A DNA stretch of 64,000 nucleotides from Euborellia annulipes (lineage: Eukaryota; Arthropoda; Insecta; Dermaptera; Anisolabididae), in the NCBI GenBank assembly GCA_023213315.1, contig JAKCPI010027364.1, positions 53,165 through 117,164 on the forward strand, written 5' to 3'. This document shows, piece after piece, positions 24,821-35,432 of this stretch. A program made the translations under genes and the position numbers. How positions within the stretch are numbered: position 1 is the stretch's first letter; every line of letters begins with the position of its first letter. Below the pieces are notes generated by a model. That model was not told where the DNA came from and did no database searches. It saw nothing but the letters and a program-made list of their open reading frames with translations.

Positions 24821-24984
24821 TTGAAAGTTGTGTTCTATGGTTGTCATACCAAATTTTTATATCGTCATATATTTATAATAAAATTATGTAAATTAATTAT
24901 AATTTAATTAATATTTAAATATATTATTTTTGAATCATAGAATTTAATATATATTAATTTAAATAACCGACAAAAGTTAGGGTG

Positions 24985-25210
24985 TGCCGCCGGGAGTTGA
25001 ACCACGGATCCACCGATTCCTACTCAGTGTGCCCTAATTAGGCATTCGATTATTTAAATTAGCTGAGCTAAATTTTTCGGGAGAATTGGACTCAAATAAC
25101 AAAGCCACAAATTTCTTCGTCAACCAGGCGCAATCTCGATAGTCGTAATAAGAATTGGTGGATCCGTGGTTCAACTCCCAGCCGGCTCACCCTAACTTTT
25201 GTCAGTCATT
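24985..25210. repeat. tRNA-derived SINE pair in inverted arrangement
   Basis: On the minus strand 25090 to 24985 carries an A box (TAGCTCAGCTAA) and a perfect B box (GGTTCAACTCC), the RNA polymerase III promoter of tRNA-type genes. On the + strand 25144-25210 repeats the B-box half (GATCCGTGGTTCAACTCCC) and the following ACCCTAACTTTTGTCRG. It lacks a full tRNA cloverleaf, so it is a SINE rather than a tRNA gene. Confidence 0.6.
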
Positions 25211-25974
25211 TAAATTAATAAATATTATTAAATAAAATTATTAAAATTGGGATTGAATCATTTTTCAAATATTCAATTAATTAAAGAAGCCACATTGAAA
25301 TTTGAATAATTAATTCACACTAGAATTGCTAAAAAAATGGGAGTTAGTAAATTAATAAATAAATATAAATATAGTTCTAAAGGTATTGTTGGAATCAATC
25401 ACTATGATTAAAATTACATACATTAATAATAATAAGAGAAAAATAGCTACAATTTCTAAGAGCTCAACTCCCACCAGCTAAGTTCTTAACTTGCAAGATT
25501 ATTTCATTCAAGATCGGTGAGAGAAATTGCTTAAGAAATTAATTTCTAAGGAGAGAAAAAAAATAAACAAATGTTTAGATAGTGTATATACATTTGTATG
25601 TATTCGTATGTGCTTTTTAGAATTAGTATTATGGATTCATCAAAGATTGTCAAGAAAATAGCAGAATTATTTTTGCCATTTTTGTTGATAGTCTGATAGC
25701 TAATCTTCGGGTTGACTTTGGTTAAATTAGTGTTTGTTTAGATTTATGGGTAGTCAATTAAATGAAAAAAAATTCTTAATAAAAAATAATTTCCTCTAGA
25801 CTATCTTTTAACGAGAATAAAATATTTTAACATATCATTTAAAAAAAGTAATAAAAAAAAATTCGGAAATGGCTTTCTCGTATACTCTAAAAAAAGTATT
25901 TTTGAAATTATTTGTTTGTTGTATTTGTGTGTGAACACGATTACATAAAAACTCAAGCGTCCGACCGAAACAGA
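25211..25974 (-). other. No feature seen
   Basis: AT-rich intron sequence. Short frames on the minus strand at 25800-26050 have no recognised similarity. Confidence 0.5.
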
Positions 25975-26334
25975 GTTTCGCCGAAACCGATTTTGAAGTC
26001 CACGGCACCCCAAAGGTGCGTTGCGGAATAATATTACACACTAGCGGCACCCTTCCTTTTTTTTCCTATCAAATCGAAATTTTTTTTTCACCCTTGGGCA
26101 AATTTTTTTCCCTTGCGTGAAAATCATTTGACCTTTTTTTTGGCAAAGCTTAATTTTTTCCGATCTACGGAAAATTTTGCCGCTTCAATTTTAATCATTT
26201 GACCTTTTTTTTAGCAAAACTTTATTTTTTCGCCTCTTTATTTTATGTTTTTTTTCATCTAAATATCTGGCGGCACCCCTTAGGCATTCTCGCGGCACCC
26301 TTGGGTGCCGGGGCACACCGGTTGGGAACCACTG
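25975..26334 (-). mobile_element. hAT (Charlie-like ends), partly degraded
   Basis: Read on the minus strand it begins CAGTGGTTCCCAACCGGTGT, a typical hAT end, and runs to the GGACTTCAAAATCGG block. A better-delimited copy is at 43883-44435. No 8-bp duplication was found here. Confidence 0.6.
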
Positions 26335-26639
26335 ATCTAGAATGATGACATTTGGTATATAGGCCTACTACTTACACCAAAATTATAGATCCGCCTTTGG
26401 AGTTCATTTGTTTATATAATATTCACATTATTTTTATTGATACTTGCAGGATTTTGTTTTGATTTTAAATTAGGCGAAATTTGTCTTTTTCTTCGTTGAT
26501 TATCTCAAAAACTATTGGGTTTAAAAAAAAAAATGTCAAAGTATAAAAACTTTTAAAAATAGAGTAATTTATCAGAATATTACAAAAAATTAAAAATTTC
26601 AAAATTTCGAAAATTTTAATAGGTATAGTACTACTTCCA
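26335..26639 (-). other. No feature seen
   Basis: AT-rich intron sequence. Part of it (CAGGATTTTGTTTTGATTTT, GATTATCTCAAAAACTATT) also occurs at 46110-46180. Confidence 0.5.
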
Positions 26640-26892
26640 CTTGACGTATTTACTCCAAAAGTTAATACATATCTACTATTTTAGTGTAAGAAGTATGTAC
26701 CAAATTTCATCGATCTGGCTGCTTGCGTTTTTAAGCAATCGTGTTCTCACACACATACACAGACGCGCACACACACACACACACACAGACATAATTGGAA
26801 TTTTTTTTTTGCCCCAGGGCGGTCAACCTAGTAAAACGTGGATCGAAGTTACGATTACAATACTTTCTCTTTATGAAATATACGAGAAAGTA
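26640..26892 (+). repeat. Repeat with family C-like tail
   Basis: It has the same order of landmarks as the family C tail (an (AC)n and CAGACA stretch, then CAATACTTTCTC and GAGAAAGTAAAAA). The remaining sequence is different, so it is a related family. Confidence 0.55.
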
Positions 26893-27067
26893 AAAAAGAT
26901 ACAAGTTCAATGTATTTTTAATTTTTAAAATTCATATTAAAAAATATTGAATAATTTAATTTAATTACATTTAATAAGTCTTTCCAAAAACATTCTATTT
27001 CGAAAAAAGTAATTTTTCTAATTTAGTTTTTTTTTTTTTTTTTAACCACTTAATGTTTTATGGTTGT

Positions 27068-27372
27068 GGAGATTTAATCAGGTTTCAAAGGAACTTTGCA
27101 GCCGGAAGATTAAATAAAAAAAATCTTTTATTTAATTTTTATTTGCCGACGTTTCGGTCGTCAATCACGGCCTTCATCAGGGCAAATATTGCAAACTTTC
27201 TTAGGTATTTTAATGTCTACTGCAATCATATACAATTTCTTTTTAATTTGATATGTACAAAAAATTATAATTTACTTAATATTTGCCTTGGTCGATTGAC
27301 GACCGAAACGTCGGCGAATAAAAATTAAATAAAAGATTTTTTATTTAATCTCCTGGCTGAAAAGTTCCTTTG
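27068..27372. repeat. Palindromic repeat with CTGATGA...GAAACGTC module
   Basis: Arms of about 90-100 bp (27068-27165 and 27285-27372) are inverted copies; both carry AGATTAAATAAAAAA, TTTATTCGCCGACG-like and CGTTTCGGTCGTC blocks. The left arm, read on the minus strand, has CTGATGAAGGCC at its inner edge followed by CCGAAACGTC (27151-27180). Confidence 0.8.
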
Positions 27373-27667
27373 GATCCTGATTTTTTTTTTACTTTTTCAA
27401 TTCATTTTTGTTAAATTGAGTCGCAGCTTTTTCAAGTTGATTTTTTATTAACTAGATAGCGGTATTAACCTATCTAGATACCTGTTTATATACACTCTGC
27501 CCTTAGCTCCCGAATATTTATTTTAACCTATCTCTAACTCATCTAGCTATTTATTTATTTTAACAATTCTACAACTATACTATTTTCACTATAAATATTA
27601 TATTAAATTAAATTATTCAATCAAAATAAAAATTGAAAAAAAAATAATAATAATAGAAAAATAAATT
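27373..27667 (-). other. No feature seen
   Basis: AT-rich intron sequence. Confidence 0.5.
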
Positions 27668-28628
27668 TAGAGCGGGCGCTGGAGGTAGTTGAGTATGCAA
27701 AATCTGAGGACCGAATTCTGACAATGGATTTGGGCTAAGAATAGCTCCCAGAATAAGGATCCGGATCTTGCCGGGCCAATTTTTGGTCCAATTTTTTTTT
27801 TACCCCCACTCCTCTTATTTCCATAGGAAATCAATGGAATGCATGCTAAGATGATGTGAAGATTTGCAATTATGGTCAAATTCGAGTAGTTAAAACTTCA
27901 AACAATGAAAAAACTGTCTTGTCAGCAACTGAGGGGATCCTCTATAGTCCCCTGAGAAGTACTATCTTGCCACCAGTTGTGGTGGTCCCCTCTAACCCCT
28001 TCACCTCTTTTCTCTCTCTCTGTTATAAATTTAAATATACGGCCTAAACACCACGCCAAATTGTGGGGACCGGCAATTATGCTCATAATCTACTACCTGG
28101 TGCCCCAATCAATGAAAAATACTATCTTGCCATCAGTTGTGGTGGTCCCCTCTAACCCCTTCACCTCTTTTCTCTCCCTTTATTATAAATACACCAGGTA
28201 GTAGATTATGAGCATAATTGCCGGTCCCCACAATTTGGCATGGTTTTAAGGCAGTACATTTAAATTTATAATAAAGGGAGAGAAAAGAGGTGAAGGGGTT
28301 AAAGGGGACCACCACAACTGGTGGCAAGATAGTACTTCTCAGGGGACTATAGAGGATCCCCTCAGTTGCTGACAAGACAGTTTTTTCATTGTTTGAAGTT
28401 TTAACTACTCGAATTTGACCATAATTGCAAATCTTCACATCATCTTAGCATGCATTCCATTGATTTCCTATGGAAATAAGAGGGGTGGGGGGTAAAAAAA
28501 AAAATTGGACCAAAAATTGGCCCGGCAAGATCCGGATCCTTATTCTGGGAGCTATTCTTAGCCCAAATCCATTGTCAGAATTCGGTCCTCAGATTTTGCA
28601 TACTCAACTACCTCCAGTGCCTGGTCTA
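27668..28628. mobile_element. Large foldback element, two ~435-bp arms
   Basis: Arms 27670-28102 and 28192-28628 are nearly identical inverted copies, with ends TTAGAGCGGGCGCTGG and TTAGACCAGGCACTGG. The 89-bp spacer is itself a partial extra copy of the arm (the CTATCTTGCCAYCAGTTGTG block occurs three times). Both arms share a frame starting MKICNYGQIRVVKTSNN that is not recognised. The G+C is well above the surroundings. No clear target duplication was seen beyond TTA/TAA. Confidence 0.82.
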
Positions 28629-28734
28629 ATTATTAATATATTCCAAAGAATTAATTGACCGTTGGCACAAGTTGAAATATTTTTAAATTTAATTAAATTC
28701 TCATCTTGTAATTATAGATAAATAAATAACTCAA

Positions 28735-28895
28735 GGTTAAGTTTCAGAAGGTTTTTATTTTTAGCTAAGCGCATTTCGACGTTAATACATCATCTTCAGA
28801 GCTATGACATGAAATCATAGTTCATGTCATCTTGTGTCATAGCTGTGTTAACGTAGAAAGCTAAAAATAAAAACCTTTTGAAAATTAACCTTATT
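28735..28895. repeat. Palindromic repeat with CTGAAGATG...GAAAT module
   Basis: Arms AAGGTTTTTATTTTTAGCT and its complement flank a centre holding CTGAAGATG and CGAAATG on the minus strand (28773-28799). Confidence 0.7.
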
Positions 28896-28919
28896 AAACT
28901 TATTTATTTATAAGATAAT

Positions 28920-31332
28920 TTAATTAAATAAATTATTTTATTTTTATTTTTTTAACTAAATAATATCAATGTTCACGCTTTGTTTTGTAATTCTTTAAAA
29001 GACATCAGAGAGGAAATTATTATTTTGGGTGACTGTATAATATAGGGATGTTTTTTATTAATAAATTGGTAAAAAAAATAGCATTAGATAATAATAATAT
29101 TTCAATTAAAAATCGATAGAGAACTTTAAACCATATTCTTATCCTTTCATTGTTTTATAATCAGAAAATTGCGTCACACTGCCCTTGAATTTTCGATTAA
29201 AAAAAGGGAAATCTCTTTCACCCCGATATTTTCAAATATTGGGTTTTTCTAAAAACACATTTTTAATTAAAAAAAAAATTTATTTAAATTTGTTTAAAAT
29301 TTACTTATACCGTTATTAGTACCCCATATTATGCGATAAACGCAATAATAATAATAGTAATCAAGATAACTGATGTTTCAATCACATATCGTGCTAATCA
29401 TCAGCAAACTAAACATCAGCATCACATTTCAAAATATAAGAAAATTTGATTTAGACTTTCACGATTGTTATTATGACAAATAATTTTGGTTTTAATTGTC
29501 TTGTATTTTTTTTAGCAGTTAATTTTGCAAAAAACTGTTACTAATGTTGCATCCCTTGAAGTGAATGATGACAATTGCTTTTTAATTTTAATTTAATTAA
29601 AAGTTAGTAACATTTATTTGTATTATTTATTACTAAAAACTAAATACAATTAATGCCAAAATGTCTTTTATTATTAGAAAATTTTCTTGAAATTAGCTAC
29701 GCTTATTTTTTATTAATCAAGTGATGGTTTTATCTGGTCTCGCCAAAATTTTATTTTCATTCATTTTCGGGATCTTGTCACAAAGTCCAAGTCTAAATAG
29801 AAAATTCTATCTGCACTTAAATAGGAAAAAAATTTCTTGATTAAATTTTATCAATTATTAGCCTAAGTGAGAAAGAAGCGCATTTTTATATAATAAATAA
29901 ATACCGAAATTAAAAAAAAAAATATTATTTCCTGAATTTTGTAATCTCATAAATTTCGCTTTATCGTAAATTATTTTGCATAATTACATTAAGATAATTT
30001 AAAAATTCACTTTTCTTTTTTTAAGAATTATGAAGACGAGGAGTCAGCCAAAAAAATTAAATAAATCAAAATTATTTATTTCTTATTGTTGTTGACTTGG
30101 AGACTTGGCAAACACAAAAATAAATAAAAATTATTGTTTATTTAACTCCTTCCTTTGGATGATTGCTTGTCTTCATAATTCTCGAATCCATAATTTGCCA
30201 CTAAATAAACATCATTTTTCAATTTGCCTTGTCATTTGTACTTATTAATAAACTTCATTAACAATGAAATTTCTTCAAATCAATTTAAAATATTTTCGAT
30301 TTTGTAAATGGCATGACCTGAATTCTAAGCAGAGTCTATTGTGTCTTTCTAAATATTGGTAATTAACAATTTCCTTTCCCCAATTTTGAATAACATTATT
30401 CGTACGCTATTTAGGGAAGCCCAAATATTTTGAACTTTTTGAATAAAATAGATTTATTTTGTCATTGATGCGTAAAATTGCGAAAGAAAACGAAATAAAA
30501 TAGTTAAAAAAAATAAATTCTATTTAACAGTATGTAGTTTCCCTTTATTCTATCCACATATTTTTATATCAAAGAATTTTATCAAAATCCTATAGAATTT
30601 TATAATTTTTTTTTATCAAAAGGTATAATCTAGTTTCCTTTCAGTGGTCCATAATAATACTAGAGTTAATTATATTTTACAAAATTCCATGTATTTTTTA
30701 AACTCAATAATATATAAAAAAAAAAAAACAAGAATTTATACGAACGAATTGATGATCAACCAAAGCTACAGAATAAAAATTTTTTATTTTAATTACATCA
30801 TCATAACGAATAATTGAATTATAAATAATCTTCTTGTGGGGATTATTAAAATTTCTATTTTTTGTGTCGATGAATAGTATAATTAATACGACGGAATATA
30901 AAAAATTTTTTATTTCGTATATTTGGTTGAAAGATTGAGGCATTCTTTTCTTCATTTGAACTGTTGAAATTAAAAATTTATTAAGAAAAACTGAAAAGTA
31001 GAAATAATGATTAATTAGACTAGTTAACAATGCTTCCAGAACTAACTTAACATTTTTAAGAATATTTATTTTTTGTACGCTTTATTTGATTTATTAGATG
31101 GCACTAATTGCACATTGACATTTTTTTTCTCATATGTTTGAGTAACAAACCATAACATGAATATAATGTGTGTTTTAATTAACTAAGAATTTAATTAATT
31201 TTTTTTTCAACTAAATTTGCCCAAGATATCTAGAGAAATTTACTCTTGAAGAAGTATACCATTGTTTTTCTTAATTATAGAAAGGTTTTTCTAAAAAAAA
31301 AAAAAAAATTCAGTGGGGAGGTGTGTAGAAAC
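28920..31332 (-). other. para intron, no gene seen
   Basis: Very AT-rich and apparently low in recognisable repeats. One CTGATGA...GAAAC module lies at 29375-29404 (minus). A 108-codon minus-strand frame at 30704-31030 is low-complexity and not recognised. Confidence 0.55.
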
Positions 31333-31552
31333 CAGGGCCGGAACTCTGAGTTTTTTTTAGGAGTAAACTTTAATTTCCCGCCCCCTCCCTTCCCCCGCGT
31401 TGTCACCCGAACTAAGCCAAATTGATTTTAAAATTTTAATCTTTCTTTAAATTTGAGTCTAAAATTTTGCCGTCCTAGGCTCTGGAATCATGGATCTAAC
31501 CAGGGGCACATGCCCCCACTACCTCCCCCCCCCCCTCCCAGATCCGGCCCTG
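31333..31552. mobile_element. hAT-type non-autonomous element, 220 bp
   Basis: Ends CAGGGCCGGAACTC and CAGGGCCGGATCTG. The flanks GTAGAAAC (31325-31332) and GCAGGAAC (31553-31560) are an imperfect 8-bp duplication. It contains C-rich runs. Confidence 0.72.
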
Positions 31553-31826
31553 GCAGGAACATCAAAAAAATAAAAACAAAAAGTCACTCTGAATGTCTGT
31601 CGATGACCCAGAGATGTTTCACATTAGCTTTTTTATTTTTCTGCTGCCTCTGCCTTTCCAATTCAAATTTGTTTTGCATCGCAGAACAAATTAATTGGCT
31701 AAAAAATTGTTATTATATTCAAACAATCATCTGAATTTTATTAATTTTTTTTATCCCATTTTTGATTTGTTACTAAACAAAAATTTCCATTATCAAAACA
31801 AGTCATTCAACTTATTATTTTTTAAA

Positions 31827-31865
31827 TACGATGTGTGTACAAAGAGAGAGTTAAAGTAAATCAAA
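31827..31865 (+). mobile_element. Solo mariner terminal repeat
   Basis: TACGATGTGTGTACAAAGAG matches the left terminus of the mariner at 32181. No matching second end was seen nearby. Confidence 0.5.
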
Positions 31866-32180
31866 TTTTTACAATATATACTAAACCGCTTTTTATAATT
31901 ATAAAATTCACACCTAAACAATCTTATTCCTGAGATTTTCAGATATTCCATTGCATTTAATATTAATAATATAAAATTTCAAACTTTCTAATTGTTTTTA
32001 TAGGATAATAATATTTAAATTTAAACATTTCAATTAATAAAATATTTCATAAACACACCTTAAAATCATAATCAGTGAACAAATAAGTTACCCCATATTA
32101 TCTAATTTATTTTATTGCCTTTAGTCCCAATCAATGTGGTCTTGGTAATTAAAACAAATTGAAATGAACTTGTTAAAATA

Positions 32181-32873
32181 CAATGTGTGTACAAAGAGAA
32201 ACTGAACTTTTGCTGTAATCAGTTTTTACTTTTATTGCTTATTGTACAACATTTTAAGCAATGTACCCTTAAAAATAGTCCCCTCTACTGGCAATAATAC
32301 ACCGTTCGCATAGTTTCTTCCTTTTTGGAACGCCTCCTGGAACACATTTTATGGGACGGCGCCCAGGCTTCTAGTCGCATATATCCTCTAAGTTTTGGAA
32401 ACGACGTCCTTTCAACGTGTTTTTCAGTTTGGGAAACAGGAATAAAGGATGCTGTGCGCAGTAAGAGGCCTGAATTGTGGGAAAACCATAGTTGGATGTT
32501 GCATCATGACAATGCGCCAGCTCACGCAATACTCCTTATCTGCAGTTATCTATCTAAACACCCCATTTCCGTTATGCCTCATCCACCGTATTCTCCGGAC
32601 CTAGTCCCAGCAGACTTTTTCCTGTTTCCCAAACTAGTTGAAAGGACGTCGTTTCCAAACTATAGAGGAGATATAGGACAAAGCGACGAGAAGCCTGCGC
32701 GCCGTCCCACAAAATGTGTTTCAAGAGGTTCCAAAAATAGAAAAAAAAGATGGGAACAGTGTGTGTATTGCCAGTAAAGGGGACTATTTTTAAAGGGACA
32801 GTGCTGAAAATGTTGTACAATAAGCAATAAAGCTGATACAGCAAAAGTTCCGTTTCTTTTTGTACACACCTCG
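32181..32873 (+). mobile_element. Rearranged mariner element, 693 bp
   Basis: TA lies on both sides (32179-32180, 32874-32875). Inverted ends are CAATGTGTGTACAAAGAG and CGAGGTGTGTACAAAAAG. Apart from a transposase fragment, the left and right halves contain inverted copies of the same sequence (for example GACGTCSTTTCCAAAC and GACGGCGC with its complement). It therefore looks like an internally deleted and inverted derivative that is no longer autonomous. Confidence 0.85.
32439..32640 (+). pseudogene. Mariner transposase fragment (D,D34D catalytic segment)
   Basis: The frame reads GIKDAVRSKRPELWENHSW, MLHHDNAPAHAILLI and HPPYSPDLVPADFFLFPKL. HHDNAPAH carries the second catalytic Asp and PADFFLFP the third, with 34 residues between them, the spacing of mariner transposases. 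The first catalytic Asp, the DNA-binding N-terminus and the C-terminus are missing. The open frame continues at both ends only into inverted element sequence. It cannot encode a working enzyme. Confidence 0.88.
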
Positions 32874-32934
32874 TATTATTGTTTCTCTTGGCGATCTATT
32901 GAAATGGCTTACTAGCTATATTTTAATTATTGTA

Positions 32935-33137
32935 CAGTCGGCGTCATGAGTGGCTCATGTGCTCAAGAGTGGAGACTTGAGTTAAGTCAACCAAACCAAT
33001 ATTTTTAAAATCAATAAATCATCTTTTTTTGAAGGGGAAAAGCTACTTTTAGGATGATATTCCGACGGCTAAGCATTTTAATTGCCTAGCTCAAGGCTTC
33101 CACTCTTGAGCATATCAGGCACTTATAGCGCCAACTG
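32935..33137. mobile_element. TA-flanked MITE, 203 bp
   Basis: TA at 32933-32934 and 33138-33139. Inverted ends CAGTCGGCGTCATGAG and CAGTTGGCGCTATAAG, followed by TGCTCAAGAGTGGA in both arms. The right TA is shared with the next element. Confidence 0.8.
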
Positions 33138-33139
33138 TA

Positions 33140-33673
33140 CAGGGTGTTTCAAAAAGGATGGACAATCTCTTATCCTTACCAAAAATCAAGCAACTTATAG
33201 AACATCAAAGTTGGAGGTTGTTCTTTAAATAATATTGAATTTCAAAAAAATATTTAATGTCAGAAACATGAAATTTTGTATTGATATGGTTTATTAGTTC
33301 CTCTTTCAAAATGACAAAACAAGTACAAAAATTGCAGTCGCAGACAATTCAAAAATATTAGAAAAAACTATAAATTAAATATTTTAATGAAATTAACTTT
33401 GTAAAGATGTATGTAGAAATATTTGAACAATTTTTATACGTTTGATCCTATTTATTTATTTCACAATATTTTTATCATTTTGAGAGAGTAACTAATCTCT
33501 ATATAATAAAACAATAACAAATTACTAACTTCAATAATTTTTATGAAATTCAATGATAATCGAAAAACCAACCCATCTTTGTTACTTTAAAATGATTGCA
33601 TACATGTCAGTCGCTTAGTTTTTGATCCTATATCTATAGAAAAGAGATTGGCCATCCTCTTTGAATCACCCTG
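33140..33673. mobile_element. MITE with CAGGGTGTTTCAAA ends, 534 bp
   Basis: Inverted ends CAGGGTGTTTCAAAAAGGAT and CAGGGTGATTCAAAGAGGAT, then GGMCAATCTCTT in both. TA is present on the left only. No coding capacity. It forms a cluster with the MITE and mariner just before it. Confidence 0.72.
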
Positions 33674-34280
33674 CTGATCATTTTCTATACTAAAATTAAT
33701 TTTGAGCTTGAAGGTAATTGAGTGATTATTTTTGAGGGTCATTCAAAATCCAATTGAATTGAATACAATTAAATTTAAATGCATCATCTATTCCCAAGTT
33801 AACTAAAAAAAAAGATCTCAATTCTAAACTCGCTAATGAAGGAAACAAACAAAAAAGCCAAATTATACCCAAGAATGAATGTTTTTTATTAATGAAAATT
33901 TTTTAATATTTGAATATTGCATTGATCATTTTTTTATGAATAAAATTCAAAACATGTTAGTTTTGATGAAACTGGTGATTCCGTCATTCATCTCTGTCAC
34001 TAGAAGTAACTCCGGACTTTTTCTTTTAGAGTTTTACTAAGGACTTTGTACTCGACTTGTTAATGATCTAATTGAACTTTGATAACGTAATTGGATTTAT
34101 CGAACGCGGTTTGTAAGGGATGGACTAGTTTTCTAAGATACTACAATTTAGGAAATTAGAATTGGACGATATTGAGACGAGATCGGAATAATTTCAGCGA
34201 TACCAATGGATTGGGAGGAATTAATGATTGTAGTATTTATTTAGAGGATAAAGGAGATAGGGACAATGGACCAGGCTTAC
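33674..34280 (-). other. para intron, no feature seen
   Basis: AT-rich intron directly after the start exon. The donor GTAAGC is at 34275-34280. Confidence 0.6.
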
Positions 34281-34427
34281 CTGTCCCTCCTCACGCTTCT
34301 TCTCGAGCTCCTTCTGCTTGGCATATTCCTCGGCGATACGCGCCTCGATGGCGACCAGCGATTCGCGGGTGAACGGACGGAAAAGGCTTCTCTCCTCCTC
34401 CGAGATGGAGTCTGAGTCCTCGGACAT
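34281..34427 (-). CDS. para: para first coding exon (start codon)
   Basis: The 147 coding bases (49 codons) run from ATG at 34427-34425 to the donor CAG|GTAAGC at 34280. They encode [40 protein letters not shown] and LEKKREEGQ, matching the cytoplasmic N-terminus of arthropod para, which starts MSEDSDS or MTEDSDS. This ATG is chosen by homology although the frame stays open upstream to at least 34574. The exon ends in phase 0 and can join either the microexon at 18068 or the acidic exon at 16678. It is GC-rich compared with the rest of the window. Confidence 0.96.
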
Positions 34428-34639
34428 GATGGGGTCCCGGCACCGGGGGATAGGGGTCGGGGGGCCGAGGCCGATGGTATAGGGCCAGGGGGATGCTAGG
34501 GGGCTAACAGCGTGGGACTGAGGGAGGCTCACAAGGGACCCAGGCTGCTGCAGCGGCCAGGGGCGCCGCCTCACTCATGTCCCTCGCACCGGCTCGCCGC
34601 CGTTGCCGCTGCCGCTGCCGCTGCTCGCGCTTCGCGCGC
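34428..34639 (-). other. para: para 5' UTR with inferred 3' splice site
   Basis: This GC- and CpG-rich leader precedes the start codon, with a run of GCCGCT-type triplets near 34600-34620. On the minus strand TACTAAT (a near-ideal branch point) is followed by a T/G-rich tract and TGTACAG at 34640, so the exon probably begins at 34639. That means at least one non-coding exon and the promoter lie farther upstream. Confidence 0.6.
34504..34578 (-). CDS. Upstream ORF in para leader, 24 codons
   Basis: It runs from ATG at 34578 to TAG at 34504-34506 and reads [15 protein letters not shown], then CEPPSVPRC. It is out of frame with the para start, which lies 77 bases after its stop codon. If the leader is transcribed as drawn, a ribosome would meet it first. 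Whether it is translated or conserved is unknown. Confidence 0.4.
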   Translation of the reverse strand: MSEAAPLAAAAAWVPCEPPSVPRC

Positions 34640-34724
34640 CTGTACACCAGCCAAACACACCAACATTCATTAGTATTTCATATATTTACTATACAACTAA
34701 AATACAACTAAATTCTAGATCTAT

Positions 34725-35432
34725 CTATTCTCTAAAAACAGACGTTAAAATTTAAAATAAACAAATGGGTGTTAAAAAGTATTGTAAAAACAATCAGCGT
34801 TAAAAAATGCCATTCAAAATAACTTCCTTGCCTCAAATAGCTATTCTGCAAACAAAAACTTTAAAGCCAAAGCGTTAACATTTAGTGAATAGTGTTAAAA
34901 ATTAATGTCATGTGTAGGGGTGCCTTTAATATTTTAACGTTGTTTTTAAAATAAAAATGGCGTCCTTAACCTAAAAAGTAAGGTTATGATTTTGATAGCT
35001 TTGAAATAAAAGAAACATGTTAACGTCGCTGTTAAAAGTTTGTTTAGAGAATAGCATTTTTTTAACGCTGATTGTTTTTTACAACTAACTTAAAATTAAA
35101 ATTAACTTTTAACAGAGACGTTAACATGTTTCTTTTATTTCAAACCTATCAAAATCATAACCTTACTTTTTAGGTTAAGGACGACATTTTTATTTTAAAC
35201 CCAACGTTAAAATATTAAAGCCACCCCCTAGACATGGCTTTAATTTTTAACACTATTTACTAAATGTTAACGCTTTGGCTTCAAAGTTTTTGTTTACAGA
35301 ATAGCTATTTGAGGCAAGGAAGTGATTTTGAATAGCATTTTTTAAAGCTGATTTTTTTACATTACTTTTTAACACCCATTTGTTTATTTTAAATTTTAAC
35401 GTCTGTTCTTAGAAAATAGACCTAATTGTAGT
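34725..35432. repeat. Family E foldback element, full copy, ~708 bp
   Basis: Arms of roughly 330 bp are inverted copies, with ends CTATTCTCTAAAAACAG and GTCTATTTTCTAAGAACAG. Landmarks in both are AACAAATGGGTGTTAAAAAG and TTGCCTCAAATAGCTATTCT. A short AT-rich centre lies near 35085-35100. No coding capacity. It begins about 85 bp upstream of the inferred exon edge of para. Confidence 0.82.

Noticed and set aside
24985..25210. Functional tRNA gene
   Set aside because: A and B boxes are present but no cloverleaf with paired acceptor and anticodon stems can be drawn; a SINE fits better.
27856..28438. Matching frames MKICNYGQ on both strands as two genes
   Set aside because: They are the two arms of one foldback element. 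No start context, splice signal or known domain supports a gene.
30704..31030. 108-codon minus-strand frame
   Set aside because: Low-complexity Ile/Asn/Phe/Tyr-rich translation of AT-rich DNA with no motif.
32572..32844. Minus-strand frames of 69-90 codons
   Set aside because: They are the inverted halves of the mariner; the real transposase similarity is on the + strand at 32439-32640.
34172..34372. 66-codon + strand frame
   Set aside because: It is antisense to the first coding exon of para; its richness comes from that exon.
34428..34574. In-frame extension of para to 34574
   Set aside because: It begins at a GTG codon, and para homologues start at MSEDSDS or MTEDSDS; it is treated as leader.
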